10,972 nucleotides of DNA, from contig CANQEB010000067.1 of the NCBI GenBank assembly GCA_947594085.1, positions 1-10,972 of the forward strand. The letters run 5' to 3'. A program made the translations under genes and the position numbers. Shown here in pieces: positions 1-5,930 of the stretch; the stretch's first letter is position 1; each line of letters starts with the position of its first letter. Source of the DNA: an uncultured Lachnospiraceae bacterium. Its GTDB lineage: Bacteria > Bacillota > Clostridia > Lachnospirales > Lachnospiraceae. The notes under the pieces were generated by a model. The model worked only from the letters and a program-made list of their open reading frames with translations. It ran no database searches and had not been told where the DNA came from.

Positions 1-960
1 GTTCTCATTGTCGTACCAGGAAACAACCTGCACCTGAGATGTGCCGTTGCCCAGCGACATAACCATGGTCTGGGTAGCGTCGAACAGAGAACCGAATCTC
101 ATGCCGATCACGTCAGAGGAAACGATCTCGTCCTCGTTGTAGCCGAAGGACTCGGTGGCAGCAGCCTTCATAGCCGCGTTGATGCCCTCAACAGTAGCCT
201 CACCCTTAACGACAGCGTTCAGGATCGTGGTGGAACCGGTCGGGGTCGGAACACGCTGTGCAGCGCCGATGAGCTTGCCGTTCAGCTCCGGAATAACCAG
301 GCCGATCGCCTTTGCTGCACCTGTGGAGTTCGGAACGATGTTGATCGCGCCTGCGCGGGATCTTCTCAGATCGCCCTTTCTCTGCGGGCCGTCCAGGATC
401 ATCTGGTCGCCTGTGTAAGCGTGGATCGTGCACATGATACCGGACTCGATCGGCATATAGTCGTTCAGAGCCTTCGCCATCGGAGCAAGGCAGTTCGTCG
501 TGCAGGAAGCTGCGGAGATAACCGTATCCTCTTTCTTCAGCACGGTGTGGTTTACATTGTAAACGATAGTCGGAAGATCGTTGCCTGCCGGAGCAGAGAT
601 GACAACCTTCTTCGCGCCAGCCTGGATGTGAGCCTCAGCCTTCTCCTTGGAGGTGTAGAAGCCTGTGCACTCCAGAACGACGTCTACGCCAAGCTCGCCC
701 CACGGAAGGTTGACAGCATCTTTCTCTTTGTAGATGGTGATGCTCTTGCCGTCAACTATGATGGAATCCTCTGTGCAGGAAACCTTGTCAGCCAGAGCGT
801 ACTTGCCCTGAGAAGAATCATACTTCAGAAGATGAGCCAGCATCTTCGGGCTGGTAAGATCGTTGATCGCAACTACTTCGTAGCCCTCAGCGTTGAACAT
901 CTGTCTGAAAGCGAGACGACCGATACGTCCAAAACCATTGATTGCAACTTTCACTGCCAT
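1..960 (-). CDS. gap: Glyceraldehyde-3-phosphate dehydrogenase, type I (3' end cut by window edge)
   Basis: This is the cytosolic glycolytic enzyme that converts glyceraldehyde-3-phosphate, NAD+ and phosphate to 1,3-bisphosphoglycerate. The reading frame is open for 320 codons from the ATG at 960-958 to the left edge. The family is usually about 335 residues, so some 15-20 C-terminal residues are missing. The N-terminus carries the Rossmann motif NGFGRIGR (residues 8-15), followed by the INDL segment (residues 32-35) whose Asp favours NAD. The catalytic Cys153 lies in ASCTTNC and the partner His180 in HAYTGDQ. The last visible residues are the conserved SWYDNEN. The start is fixed by an AGGAGGA ribosome binding site about 10 bases upstream. 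The gene is divergent from the phosphatase gene at 1174 and has its own promoter. Identification is secure. Confidence 0.98.
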   Translation of the reverse strand, partial: MAVKVAINGFGRIGRLAFRQMFNAEGYEVVAINDLTSPKMLAHLLKYDSSQGKYALADKVSCTEDSIIVDGKSITIYKEKDAVNLPWGELGVDVVLECTGFYTSKEKAEAHIQAGAKKVVISAPAGNDLPTIVYNVNHTVLKKEDTVISAASCTTNCLAPMAKALNDYMPIESGIMCTIHAYTGDQMILDGPQRKGDLRRSRAGAINIVPNSTGAAKAIGLVIPELNGKLIGAAQRVPTPTGSTTILNAVVKGEATVEGINAAMKAAATESFGYNEDEIVSSDVIGMRFGSLFDATQTMVMSLGNGTSQVQVVSWYDNEN

Positions 961-1004
961 AATTACAACTCCTCCTAAAATGTAATATTGTTAAATTTCT
1001 GTCG

Positions 1005-1027
1005 GGGCAGGCATATACTGCACGCCC
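1005..1027 (-). other. Stem-loop in the gap mRNA leader
   Basis: In the predicted untranslated leader of gap, GGGC (1027-1024) can pair with GCCC (1008-1005), and GCA pairs with TGC inside, with a small internal loop and a five-base apical loop. There is no T-run after it, so it is not a terminator. It might stabilise the glycolytic mRNA, but that role is only inferred and the helix is short. Confidence 0.3.
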
Positions 1028-1041
1028 TCAACCTATCTGCT

Positions 1042-1070
1042 ATTCTAACCAATTTGTCCCAAAAATTCAA
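1042..1070 (-). promoter_or_regulatory. Sigma-A-type promoter of gap
   Basis: The minus strand reads TTGAAT (1070-1065), a 17-base spacer, then TAGAAT (1047-1042). The match to consensus is close and the spacing ideal. It would give a leader of about 75 bases before the gap ATG at 960, containing the stem-loop at 1005-1027. Confidence 0.7.
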
Positions 1071-1100
1071 GTAGAAATATACGCGGATAGAAAAATTTTG

Positions 1101-1129
1101 TGGACTTTTTGCATCACATTCGCTATTAT
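1101..1129 (+). promoter_or_regulatory. Likely promoter of the HisJ-family phosphatase gene
   Basis: TGGACT (1101-1106), a 17-base spacer and TATTAT (1124-1129) lie about 45 bases ahead of the ATG at 1174. The -35 element matches at four of six positions and the -10 at five of six. A ribosome binding site, AAAGGA (1157-1162), follows. Confidence 0.45.
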
Positions 1130-1173
1130 GGTGCAGGGATGTGCAAAATGCTGACGAAAGGAACCTGTAAAAT

Positions 1174-1989
1174 ATGGGAAATATCAAATACGACAGCCAT
1201 CTTCACTCGGATTTCTCCGGCGACTGTGACACCTCTGCCGCACAGATGATCGAACGCGCGCTCTCGCTCGGCCTGGACGGGCTGTGCTTCACGGAGCACG
1301 AGGACCCGGACGCTCCGCCGTCGGAATGCGATTTCTCCATAGATTTCGAACGGTATTTCGCGCTGCTGCCAAAGCTGCAGGAACAGTACCGCGGCCGGCT
1401 TCAAATCGGCATCGGTATGGAGTATGGCATCCAGCCGCATCTTCCAGCGGCATTTGCCAAGCTGTCCCGGGAATACCCGTTTGACTATATCATCGCATCC
1501 CTGCACAATCTGAACAACATGGATCCCTACTATCCCTCCTATTTTGAGGGGCGCTCGGAGCGCGACTGCTACGAGGAATTTTTTCGCGTGCAGTATGAGA
1601 CACTGCGCCAATGCGACCCGACATCCTTCGACACGCTCGGGCACATGGACTATATCGTGCGCTATGGCCCGAACCGCAACAAATACTACTCCTACGAGTC
1701 CTATTCGGATTTTATCGATCCGATCCTTTGTCTTCTGATCGAGAATGGCAAATGCCTTGAGCTCAACACAGGCGGACTCAAGTACGATCTCGGCGAGCCG
1801 AACCCCTGCACCGGCATCCTACGCCGCTACCGCGAGCTCGGCGGCGAGCTTGTCACAGTCGGCTCCGACGCACACGAGCCGGAATATCTCGGCTATTGTT
1901 TCGATTATGCGGCGGAGCTTTTGCAGGAACTCGGCTTCCGTTATTACACTGTATTTGAGCAAAGAATCGGGCAGCAAGTCAGACTGTAA
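1174..1989 (+). CDS. hisJ: PHP-domain phosphatase, histidinol-phosphatase HisJ family
   Basis: This is a 271-residue cytosolic protein, the usual size for the HisJ/HisK type of PHP phosphatase. That type hydrolyses L-histidinol phosphate to histidinol in histidine synthesis using a multi-metal centre. The metal ligands can be read directly: HLH (His9, His11), EH in FTEHED (His42), Glu83 in GMEYG, His111 in SLHNL, His157 in LGHMDY, and Asp232/His234 in GSDAHEP. No other his gene lies in the window, so the substrate is inferred from family membership. A related sugar-phosphate or nucleotide phosphatase role is possible. The start has AAAGGA 11 bases upstream. The gene stands alone between its own promoter and terminator. 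Confidence 0.88.
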   Translation: MGNIKYDSHLHSDFSGDCDTSAAQMIERALSLGLDGLCFTEHEDPDAPPSECDFSIDFERYFALLPKLQEQYRGRLQIGIGMEYGIQPHLPAAFAKLSREYPFDYIIASLHNLNNMDPYYPSYFEGRSERDCYEEFFRVQYETLRQCDPTSFDTLGHMDYIVRYGPNRNKYYSYESYSDFIDPILCLLIENGKCLELNTGGLKYDLGEPNPCTGILRRYRELGGELVTVGSDAHEPEYLGYCFDYAAELLQELGFRYYTVFEQRIGQQVRL

Positions 1990-2006
1990 AGACACAACGC
2001 CACTAT

Positions 2007-2053
2007 GGCAGATTTACCGTATGTCGATGCACGGTCTTTCTGCCTTTCTATTT
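2007..2053 (+). terminator. Intrinsic terminator of the HisJ-family gene
   Basis: GGCAGA (2007-2012) pairs with TCTGCC (2039-2044) and ACCGT (2016-2020) pairs with ACGGT (2031-2035). The two helices are separated by a symmetric 3x3 internal loop. A T-rich tail follows (2045-2053, TTTCTATTT). The tail covers the stop codon of the convergent gene (2050-2048). The minus-strand side of the hairpin has no T-run, so termination is predicted mainly for plus-strand transcripts. Confidence 0.72.
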
Positions 2054-4405
2054 CAGTCGATCGGTATCCAAAATCCAAATTCTGTCTTGCAGGAGCCCAG
2101 CTTTTTCAGCTTTAACCGTATACTTCCGGGCGCTGGATTCAAATAGGACATATAGCTTACCTCCTACGAGTTCCAACCCCTCCGACATGCTCGCTTCCAG
2201 CCCGGTCACCTTTTTCTCTGTATATGTATTGCCTTTGCGGGTAAAGTAAAATATCTTCGATCTTTTGTCTGTGCCATAGGACTGGCTAAGAAAAAGGCCT
2301 TTCCCTCCGTCAAATACTGCCCCCTGAATCTGCTCCGGAATAGGGATATCATATTCAGGCATGTATTTCAGCGTCTTCTTTCCCGGCATAAACGCCTTCA
2401 TACAGCCGGATGACTTCTCGGAAAAATTACCCACATAAAGCAGTCCGCTCGTCTTATTGAAAGCAAGGAAAGAGGGATTCGCATATTTTTTCTGCCCCTT
2501 CTCAGTATAGATCGCATCGTATACCTCATAATCCACACCTGCTTTCATATAACAAACATTATCGGTCGGCTTCGCATTTTTGACAATACTATCAATCCTG
2601 TTGAGACTGATCTTCAAAACTTCTTTCTTGTATCTTCCCGAAAGCCAGACTGACCCTTTCCCGTCGTAGGTCAGCCCGCCTACGTGTGCCTTAAAATCAG
2701 CAATCGGAGTACTGCCCTTCAATGCCAGAACAGCTCTCGGCCAGTACTCGCCTTTCTCTTCATCCAAAACCACAATGAAACAGCCGCTATTTCCGTATAA
2801 AGATATGAGAAGATATGGTCCGGCCTTACACAGCGCCTGTGGGGTCTTATCTTTGCAAATGCTCATAGCCAGTCCTGTCGCTGCATTATACACATTCTTC
2901 ATGGGAATGTTGTTCTTTTTATCTGTTTCCCTGACGTCCAGCGTACTCCCGGTGACTTTAATCTCAACCCTAATCTGCTCGTAATTTCCGCCTTTCGGAA
3001 AAGCAATACTCGTCGCGCTTCCTGCGCCATTGATTTTCACCGTCAATATTCCGCTGCTGCGCGTGAGTGTAGCAACCGCGCCGTCCGAATCGTTTACATG
3101 ATCAAGCGTCGGTACTTTCCCCAGACGAAAATATTTACCAATCTCTCTGTTTGTCCGCGTAAGCTGATAAACCTTCTCCTTTTTTCTCTTTATCACAAAA
3201 TATTTCGTTGCGGATCCTTTATATTTTCCTTTTCCTTTAATCTTCACTTTCGCCTTGCTCGAAGCATTGATGTTGTTTGAATAGGACACACTGTAATCCG
3301 TATTTTTCTTCAGTTTTTTCCCATTCAATTTCACCGTGACGGCCGGCGTCTTTTTCTCGCCGTTGTACGTGCAGGGTTTTACAGTGATCTCCGCATATTC
3401 GAGTAAATACCCCTTCTTCCAACGAGCATACAGAGTATGCACTGTCACAGAAGCGGCTTTCGTGCTGCCTTCTACACGGTTCCCGCCGTACTTTCCCGTA
3501 TACCATCCGACAAATGTATACCCCCTTCTGTCCGGGGTTTCCAGAAAGTCACAGGAAGAATTGTATTTTGCCTTGTACTCTTTTGTCGTTGTGCCCTTTT
3601 TGCCGAGATGCCCTCCGTTGGCATTTAAAATGAAGCTGTAAGTAATCACGTCCTCCGGATTCTCGTGTACAAACGGAGACCGCCGTGACACCCGCAGCAT
3701 CGGCCGGACTCCGGCTGTACTGGGTCCTACCAGAACACCTGGTGCATATGCATGACCGCTTTCACTGCACAACAAAGGAGCATGCATTCCAAACATACTT
3801 CTACCGGAAGTACGAAGCCAGTATTCCTCTGCTCTCATTCCGTAAAAATCCAACGCCTTTCTCGTGCAGTCCAGATTTTTCTCATCCGCTCCAAAACCGT
3901 AGGCTCCTGAAGTAACATCTTCATAAGATGGCAAAAATAATTTATCTATCGTATCTGATCCTCCGTCCAGTCGGTCAGGACTGTCAGACCACGGGAAAGG
4001 GCTTGCCGCGACATGGGAATCTGCAATCCATTCAATCTCCTCCGGCGTAAAAATCTCATAGATCAACTTTTGGTTCATATAATCTCGAACATCGCTGTGA
4101 TCCCACTGGCTGTTCATATTTTTGCCCTCGCCAAATGTATGGTAGCTGAGAATTCGATCGGACATCAACAACAGATTATCCTCCTCTACCTGCAGGACTC
4201 TCCATTTTACAGGATACAGAGGATCTCCATTTAACTGTCTGTATCTTCCGAAATACACATACGATCCCTTCCAGTCCCCGCCCACACTCTCTCCGGCTGT
4301 CGGATTCTGGAGAGCTTCTGACGCGCCAGCCGTTATCCCGAATACAAATATCGCCGCTATCGCTAGGCAAGCGAAAATACCTGATTTCCATACTTGTCTT
4401 CTCAT
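2048..4405 (-). CDS. Large secreted multi-region protein: DUF6273-like, InlB B-repeat, Ig-like and propeller-like regions
   Basis: A 785-residue exported protein of unknown function. Residues 1-31 form a signal peptide (basic start, hydrophobic core, then ITAGASEA). Residues about 45-240 resemble the DUF6273 domain: YVYFGRYRQ, PVKWRVL, LMSDRIL, the WDHSDVRDYMN segment, LFLPSYEDV, YWLRTSG and GVRPMLRV. Residues about 255-329 are an InlB B-type repeat ending RRGYTFVGWYTG and HTLYARW. Residues about 335-405 form a lysine-rich Ig-like repeat. Residues about 510-785 look like a beta-propeller or SMP-30-like region, with recurring aromatic/glycine strand motifs (AHVGGLTYDGKGSVWLSG, LLYVGNF, KLYVLFESSARKY). 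No LPXTG sorting signal or C-terminal membrane segment is present, so it should be released or held non-covalently. The start at 4405 is chosen because GAGGAG lies six bases upstream and the signal peptide begins there. Upstream ATGs in frame would add 13 or 37 non-signal residues. Confidence 0.82.
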   Translation of the reverse strand: MRRQVWKSGIFACLAIAAIFVFGITAGASEALQNPTAGESVGGDWKGSYVYFGRYRQLNGDPLYPVKWRVLQVEEDNLLLMSDRILSYHTFGEGKNMNSQWDHSDVRDYMNQKLIYEIFTPEEIEWIADSHVAASPFPWSDSPDRLDGGSDTIDKLFLPSYEDVTSGAYGFGADEKNLDCTRKALDFYGMRAEEYWLRTSGRSMFGMHAPLLCSESGHAYAPGVLVGPSTAGVRPMLRVSRRSPFVHENPEDVITYSFILNANGGHLGKKGTTTKEYKAKYNSSCDFLETPDRRGYTFVGWYTGKYGGNRVEGSTKAASVTVHTLYARWKKGYLLEYAEITVKPCTYNGEKKTPAVTVKLNGKKLKKNTDYSVSYSNNINASSKAKVKIKGKGKYKGSATKYFVIKRKKEKVYQLTRTNREIGKYFRLGKVPTLDHVNDSDGAVATLTRSSGILTVKINGAGSATSIAFPKGGNYEQIRVEIKVTGSTLDVRETDKKNNIPMKNVYNAATGLAMSICKDKTPQALCKAGPYLLISLYGNSGCFIVVLDEEKGEYWPRAVLALKGSTPIADFKAHVGGLTYDGKGSVWLSGRYKKEVLKISLNRIDSIVKNAKPTDNVCYMKAGVDYEVYDAIYTEKGQKKYANPSFLAFNKTSGLLYVGNFSEKSSGCMKAFMPGKKTLKYMPEYDIPIPEQIQGAVFDGGKGLFLSQSYGTDKRSKIFYFTRKGNTYTEKKVTGLEASMSEGLELVGGKLYVLFESSARKYTVKAEKAGLLQDRIWILDTDRLK

Positions 4406-4411
4406 CGCTGT

Positions 4412-4417
4412 CTCCTC
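4412..4417 (-). promoter_or_regulatory. Ribosome binding site deciding the start of the 785-residue protein
   Basis: GAGGAG sits six bases before the ATG at 4405. The in-frame ATG at 4444 has only a poorly placed GGAGA, and the one at 4516 lies upstream of the terminator hairpin. The start at 4405 is therefore strongly preferred. Confidence 0.8.
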
Positions 4418-4445
4418 ACTTTTATGCTTGTATGCCTTTCTCATG

Positions 4446-4505
4446 AAAAAGCCGCACTGTCTCCGGCCAAATTGCGCAGCTTGCAAATAGCGGTAAACAG
4501 TGCGG
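4446..4505 (-). terminator. Hairpin with T-run between the two secreted-protein genes (terminator or attenuator)
   Basis: On the minus strand CCGCACTGT (4505-4497) pairs perfectly with ACAGTGCGG (4460-4452), followed by C and five Ts (4450-4446). The loop is 36 bases and can form a smaller inner hairpin (TTGC with GCAA). It lies downstream of the Ig-like gene (stop at 4560) and upstream of the 785-residue gene. No convincing promoter is seen between this hairpin and 4405, so partial read-through is plausible. Confidence 0.6.
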
Positions 4506-4559
4506 AATCGTCTCAAAATCTGCGATCACCAGACTCCTGTCTGATCTCAATCTTTGAAG

Positions 4560-5282
4560 TTACATTCTCAGAACAAGCAGTGAAGCTTCTTTTTTCTTAT
4601 TCTGCAGGGTAAGCTTGATAAACACGCTGTTATATGACTCGTCCTTGGTAAACGTCATCCCGTTTATAAATGCTTCATGCTCTACGACATCATTGCCTTC
4701 GTCGTCCATTGTCTTCTTCCAGACGTAAGATTTTTTCTTTCCCTTCACAATCTTCCATCCCGGCTGCAGCGTCACATCGATCGTGATATCGCCTTTGTAG
4801 CTGCCTAGCCCCACCGGAAAATACAAAATCTGGCCTTTTTTCACTTTAATGTTCTTTCCATTCACCTTGAGCGCTTTCAACGCATCCTGAGGTTTTTTCA
4901 CCTGAATGATTTTGGATGTTGTTATCTTCTTACCCGTCTCATCCTTATATTTCACCGTCACTTTACACTTGCCCGGCTTTTTCGGATTGAGGGCCACACA
5001 GTTAAACTCCTTGTCCAGCTTCAGTTTCAGGACGCCCGGCTTGTTCGACTTCGCGGAGATAATCTTAATGCTTCCGGGCATATTTGTCCCGTAAGGACTG
5101 TCCACCTCACCGAAAGAATCCGTATCGTCAAAATAGAGATCCTCATGTGTGCCGATCCAAGCCGTATCAGTAGTAATCTTCACTTTTGCCGCCGCCATCG
5201 CCATTCCCGGCAGAACTGAACTTATCGTAAGTGTCGCCACCATTAACAGAAACACCTTTAGCAATTTTCTCGTCGCTTTCAT
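4560..5282 (-). CDS. Small secreted Ig-like (Big2-type) protein
   Basis: A 240-residue exported protein. Residues 1-30 are a clear signal peptide (MKATRKLLK, a hydrophobic core, then GMAMA before AAK). Residues about 32-130 look like a bacterial Ig-like (Big2-type) fold: an AKSNKPGVLKLK strand and KKPGKCKVTVKYKD, which follow the family pattern of 'things that are X, K-x-G-x-x-x-V-x-V'. Residues about 135-240 are a second beta-rich region (VNGKNIKVKKGQ, VFIKLTLQN) without a recognised family. The mature protein is rich in lysine and has no catalytic motif, sorting signal or membrane anchor. It may act as an adhesive, wall-binding or structural protein, but no function can be assigned. An AGGAGG site fixes the start at 5282 and a consensus promoter precedes it. 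It is followed by a hairpin and then the 785-residue protein. Confidence 0.72.
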   Translation of the reverse strand: MKATRKLLKVFLLMVATLTISSVLPGMAMAAAKVKITTDTAWIGTHEDLYFDDTDSFGEVDSPYGTNMPGSIKIISAKSNKPGVLKLKLDKEFNCVALNPKKPGKCKVTVKYKDETGKKITTSKIIQVKKPQDALKALKVNGKNIKVKKGQILYFPVGLGSYKGDITIDVTLQPGWKIVKGKKKSYVWKKTMDDEGNDVVEHEAFINGMTFTKDESYNSVFIKLTLQNKKKEASLLVLRM

Positions 5283-5290
5283 TGTCCTTC

Positions 5291-5296
5291 CCTCCT
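5291..5296 (-). promoter_or_regulatory. Ribosome binding site of the Ig-like gene
   Basis: AGGAGG eight bases before the ATG at 5282. It favours this start over the in-frame ATG at 5321, which would add 13 polar residues ahead of the signal peptide. Confidence 0.8.
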
Positions 5297-5350
5297 GTTC
5301 CTGAATCCTTTGCTCCTGCATATTTCTGTGTACATCGCTATATTCAGGGT

Positions 5351-5496
5351 TATATGTATAAATATTATATTTTATTTCTATTGCGTTGTCAATGTTTATT
5401 CTCCCCTCCTCCTTATCCTATTCTATCTTTATAAATTCTTTTCAATTATATGTATGCAGGCGTAATATTTATATATTTTATTGTCAATATTTATAG
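5351..5496. repeat. Imperfect ~50-base duplication with repeated AT-rich boxes in the divergent promoter region
   Basis: Two blocks, 5351-5400 and 5447-5496, each begin with TATATGTAT and end with TTGTCAATRTTTAT (5386-5399 and 5481-5494, 13 of 14 bases identical), with almost the same internal spacing. The 10-base box AATATTTATA occurs at 5464-5473 and 5486-5495, 22 bases apart. An inverted copy lies at 5357-5366, overlapping the -10 element of the Ig-like gene promoter. The boxes could be operators for the adjacent XRE regulator. The region is extremely AT-rich, so some matches may be chance. Confidence 0.5.
5364..5392 (-). promoter_or_regulatory. Perfect-consensus sigma-A promoter of the Ig-like secreted-protein gene
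   Basis: The minus strand reads TTGACA (5392-5387), exactly 17 bases, then TATAAT (5369-5364). The predicted start of transcription gives a leader of about 75 bases to the ATG at 5282. A perfect-consensus promoter usually implies either high constitutive expression or tight repression. The repeated boxes overlap both of its elements. Confidence 0.85.
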
Positions 5497-5519
5497 TTGT
5501 AATGATCGCATGTCCATTT

Positions 5520-5528
5520 TGCTATCAT
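5520..5528 (+). promoter_or_regulatory. Candidate extended -10 promoter element of the XRE gene
   Basis: TGCTATCAT (5520-5528) fits an extended -10 element (TGn followed by a TATAAT-like hexamer, five of six). It lies about 30 bases before the ATG at 5558. No good -35 hexamer is found at 16-18 bases upstream, so the call is tentative. Confidence 0.35.
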
Positions 5529-5557
5529 AAAATTGAACTTACAAAGGAGAATTTTCG

Positions 5558-5884
5558 ATGAATACTGAAGAAGAAATGAGCGTGGCGAAACAGATCACTC
5601 GCTTCCGTGAGGAACGTGGTTATTCTGTCAACAAACTCGCTAATCTGGCCGGTATCTCCCAGAGTTATCTGCGGGAAGTCGAACTCGGCAACAAAAATCC
5701 TACCGTAGAGATACTTTCCTATATCTGTGATGCACTGAAGATTTCACTCGCCGACTTTTTCAGCGCCTACTGCGGACAGTCGCTCTGCGACGAGCCTCTT
5801 ATGAGAGAGATTTATCGGCTTTCTCCGCACGAGCGGGAATTGTTGGGCAAGTTTCTCCACTCTGTCCTATCCGCAAAGAAGTGA
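5558..5884 (+). CDS. XRE-family helix-turn-helix transcriptional regulator
   Basis: A 108-residue DNA-binding protein. Residues about 11-67 form an HTH_3/XRE (phage Cro/CI-like) domain: ITRFREERGYSVNKLANLAG, then ISQSYLREVELGNKNP with the recognition helix near residues 35-42, and LSYICDALKISLADFF. The C-terminal third (residues 79-106) is predicted helical and could be a dimerisation segment, a layout similar to SinR-like regulators. AAAGGAGA (5543-5550) seven bases before the ATG fixes the start. It is divergent from the Ig-like secreted gene across a repeat-rich 275-base region and convergent with the transglutaminase gene. No toxin gene lies next to it, so an antitoxin role is unlikely. 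Autoregulation and control of the neighbouring secreted genes are inferred from position only. Confidence 0.88.
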   Translation: MNTEEEMSVAKQITRFREERGYSVNKLANLAGISQSYLREVELGNKNPTVEILSYICDALKISLADFFSAYCGQSLCDEPLMREIYRLSPHERELLGKFLHSVLSAKK

Positions 5885-5886
5885 AC

Positions 5887-5923
5887 GGCCGGCTGGACTT
5901 TTCGCCCCAGACCGGCCTTTCTT
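5887..5923. terminator. Terminator hairpin between the convergent XRE and transglutaminase genes
   Basis: GGCCGGCTGG (5887-5896) pairs with CCAG-A-CCGGCC (5907-5917), a ten-pair stem with one bulged A, followed by TTTCTT on the plus strand. It begins three bases after the XRE stop codon. The transglutaminase gene stops at 5931 on the other strand. In that direction the hairpin is followed only by a weak T-rich tract, so it is efficient for the plus strand and possibly works both ways. Confidence 0.8.
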
Positions 5924-5930
5924 GTCATTC

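Noticed and set aside
421..978. 185-codon plus-strand open frame
   Set aside because: It lies antisense to gap, whose catalytic and NAD-binding motifs are unmistakable. The product has no recognisable motif.
1126..1644. 172-codon minus-strand open frame
   Set aside because: It is antisense to the HisJ-family gene, which has all metal-ligand motifs, and it also crosses the promoter region.
4406..4516. N-terminal extension of the 785-residue protein starting at 4516 or 4444
   Set aside because: It would place 37 or 13 polar residues before an obvious signal peptide and run through the terminator hairpin. The GAGGAG site supports 4405.
5558..5884. XRE gene as the antitoxin of a toxin-antitoxin pair
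   Set aside because: No small toxin-like gene adjoins it on the same strand. It is followed directly by a terminator and convergent with an unrelated enzyme gene.
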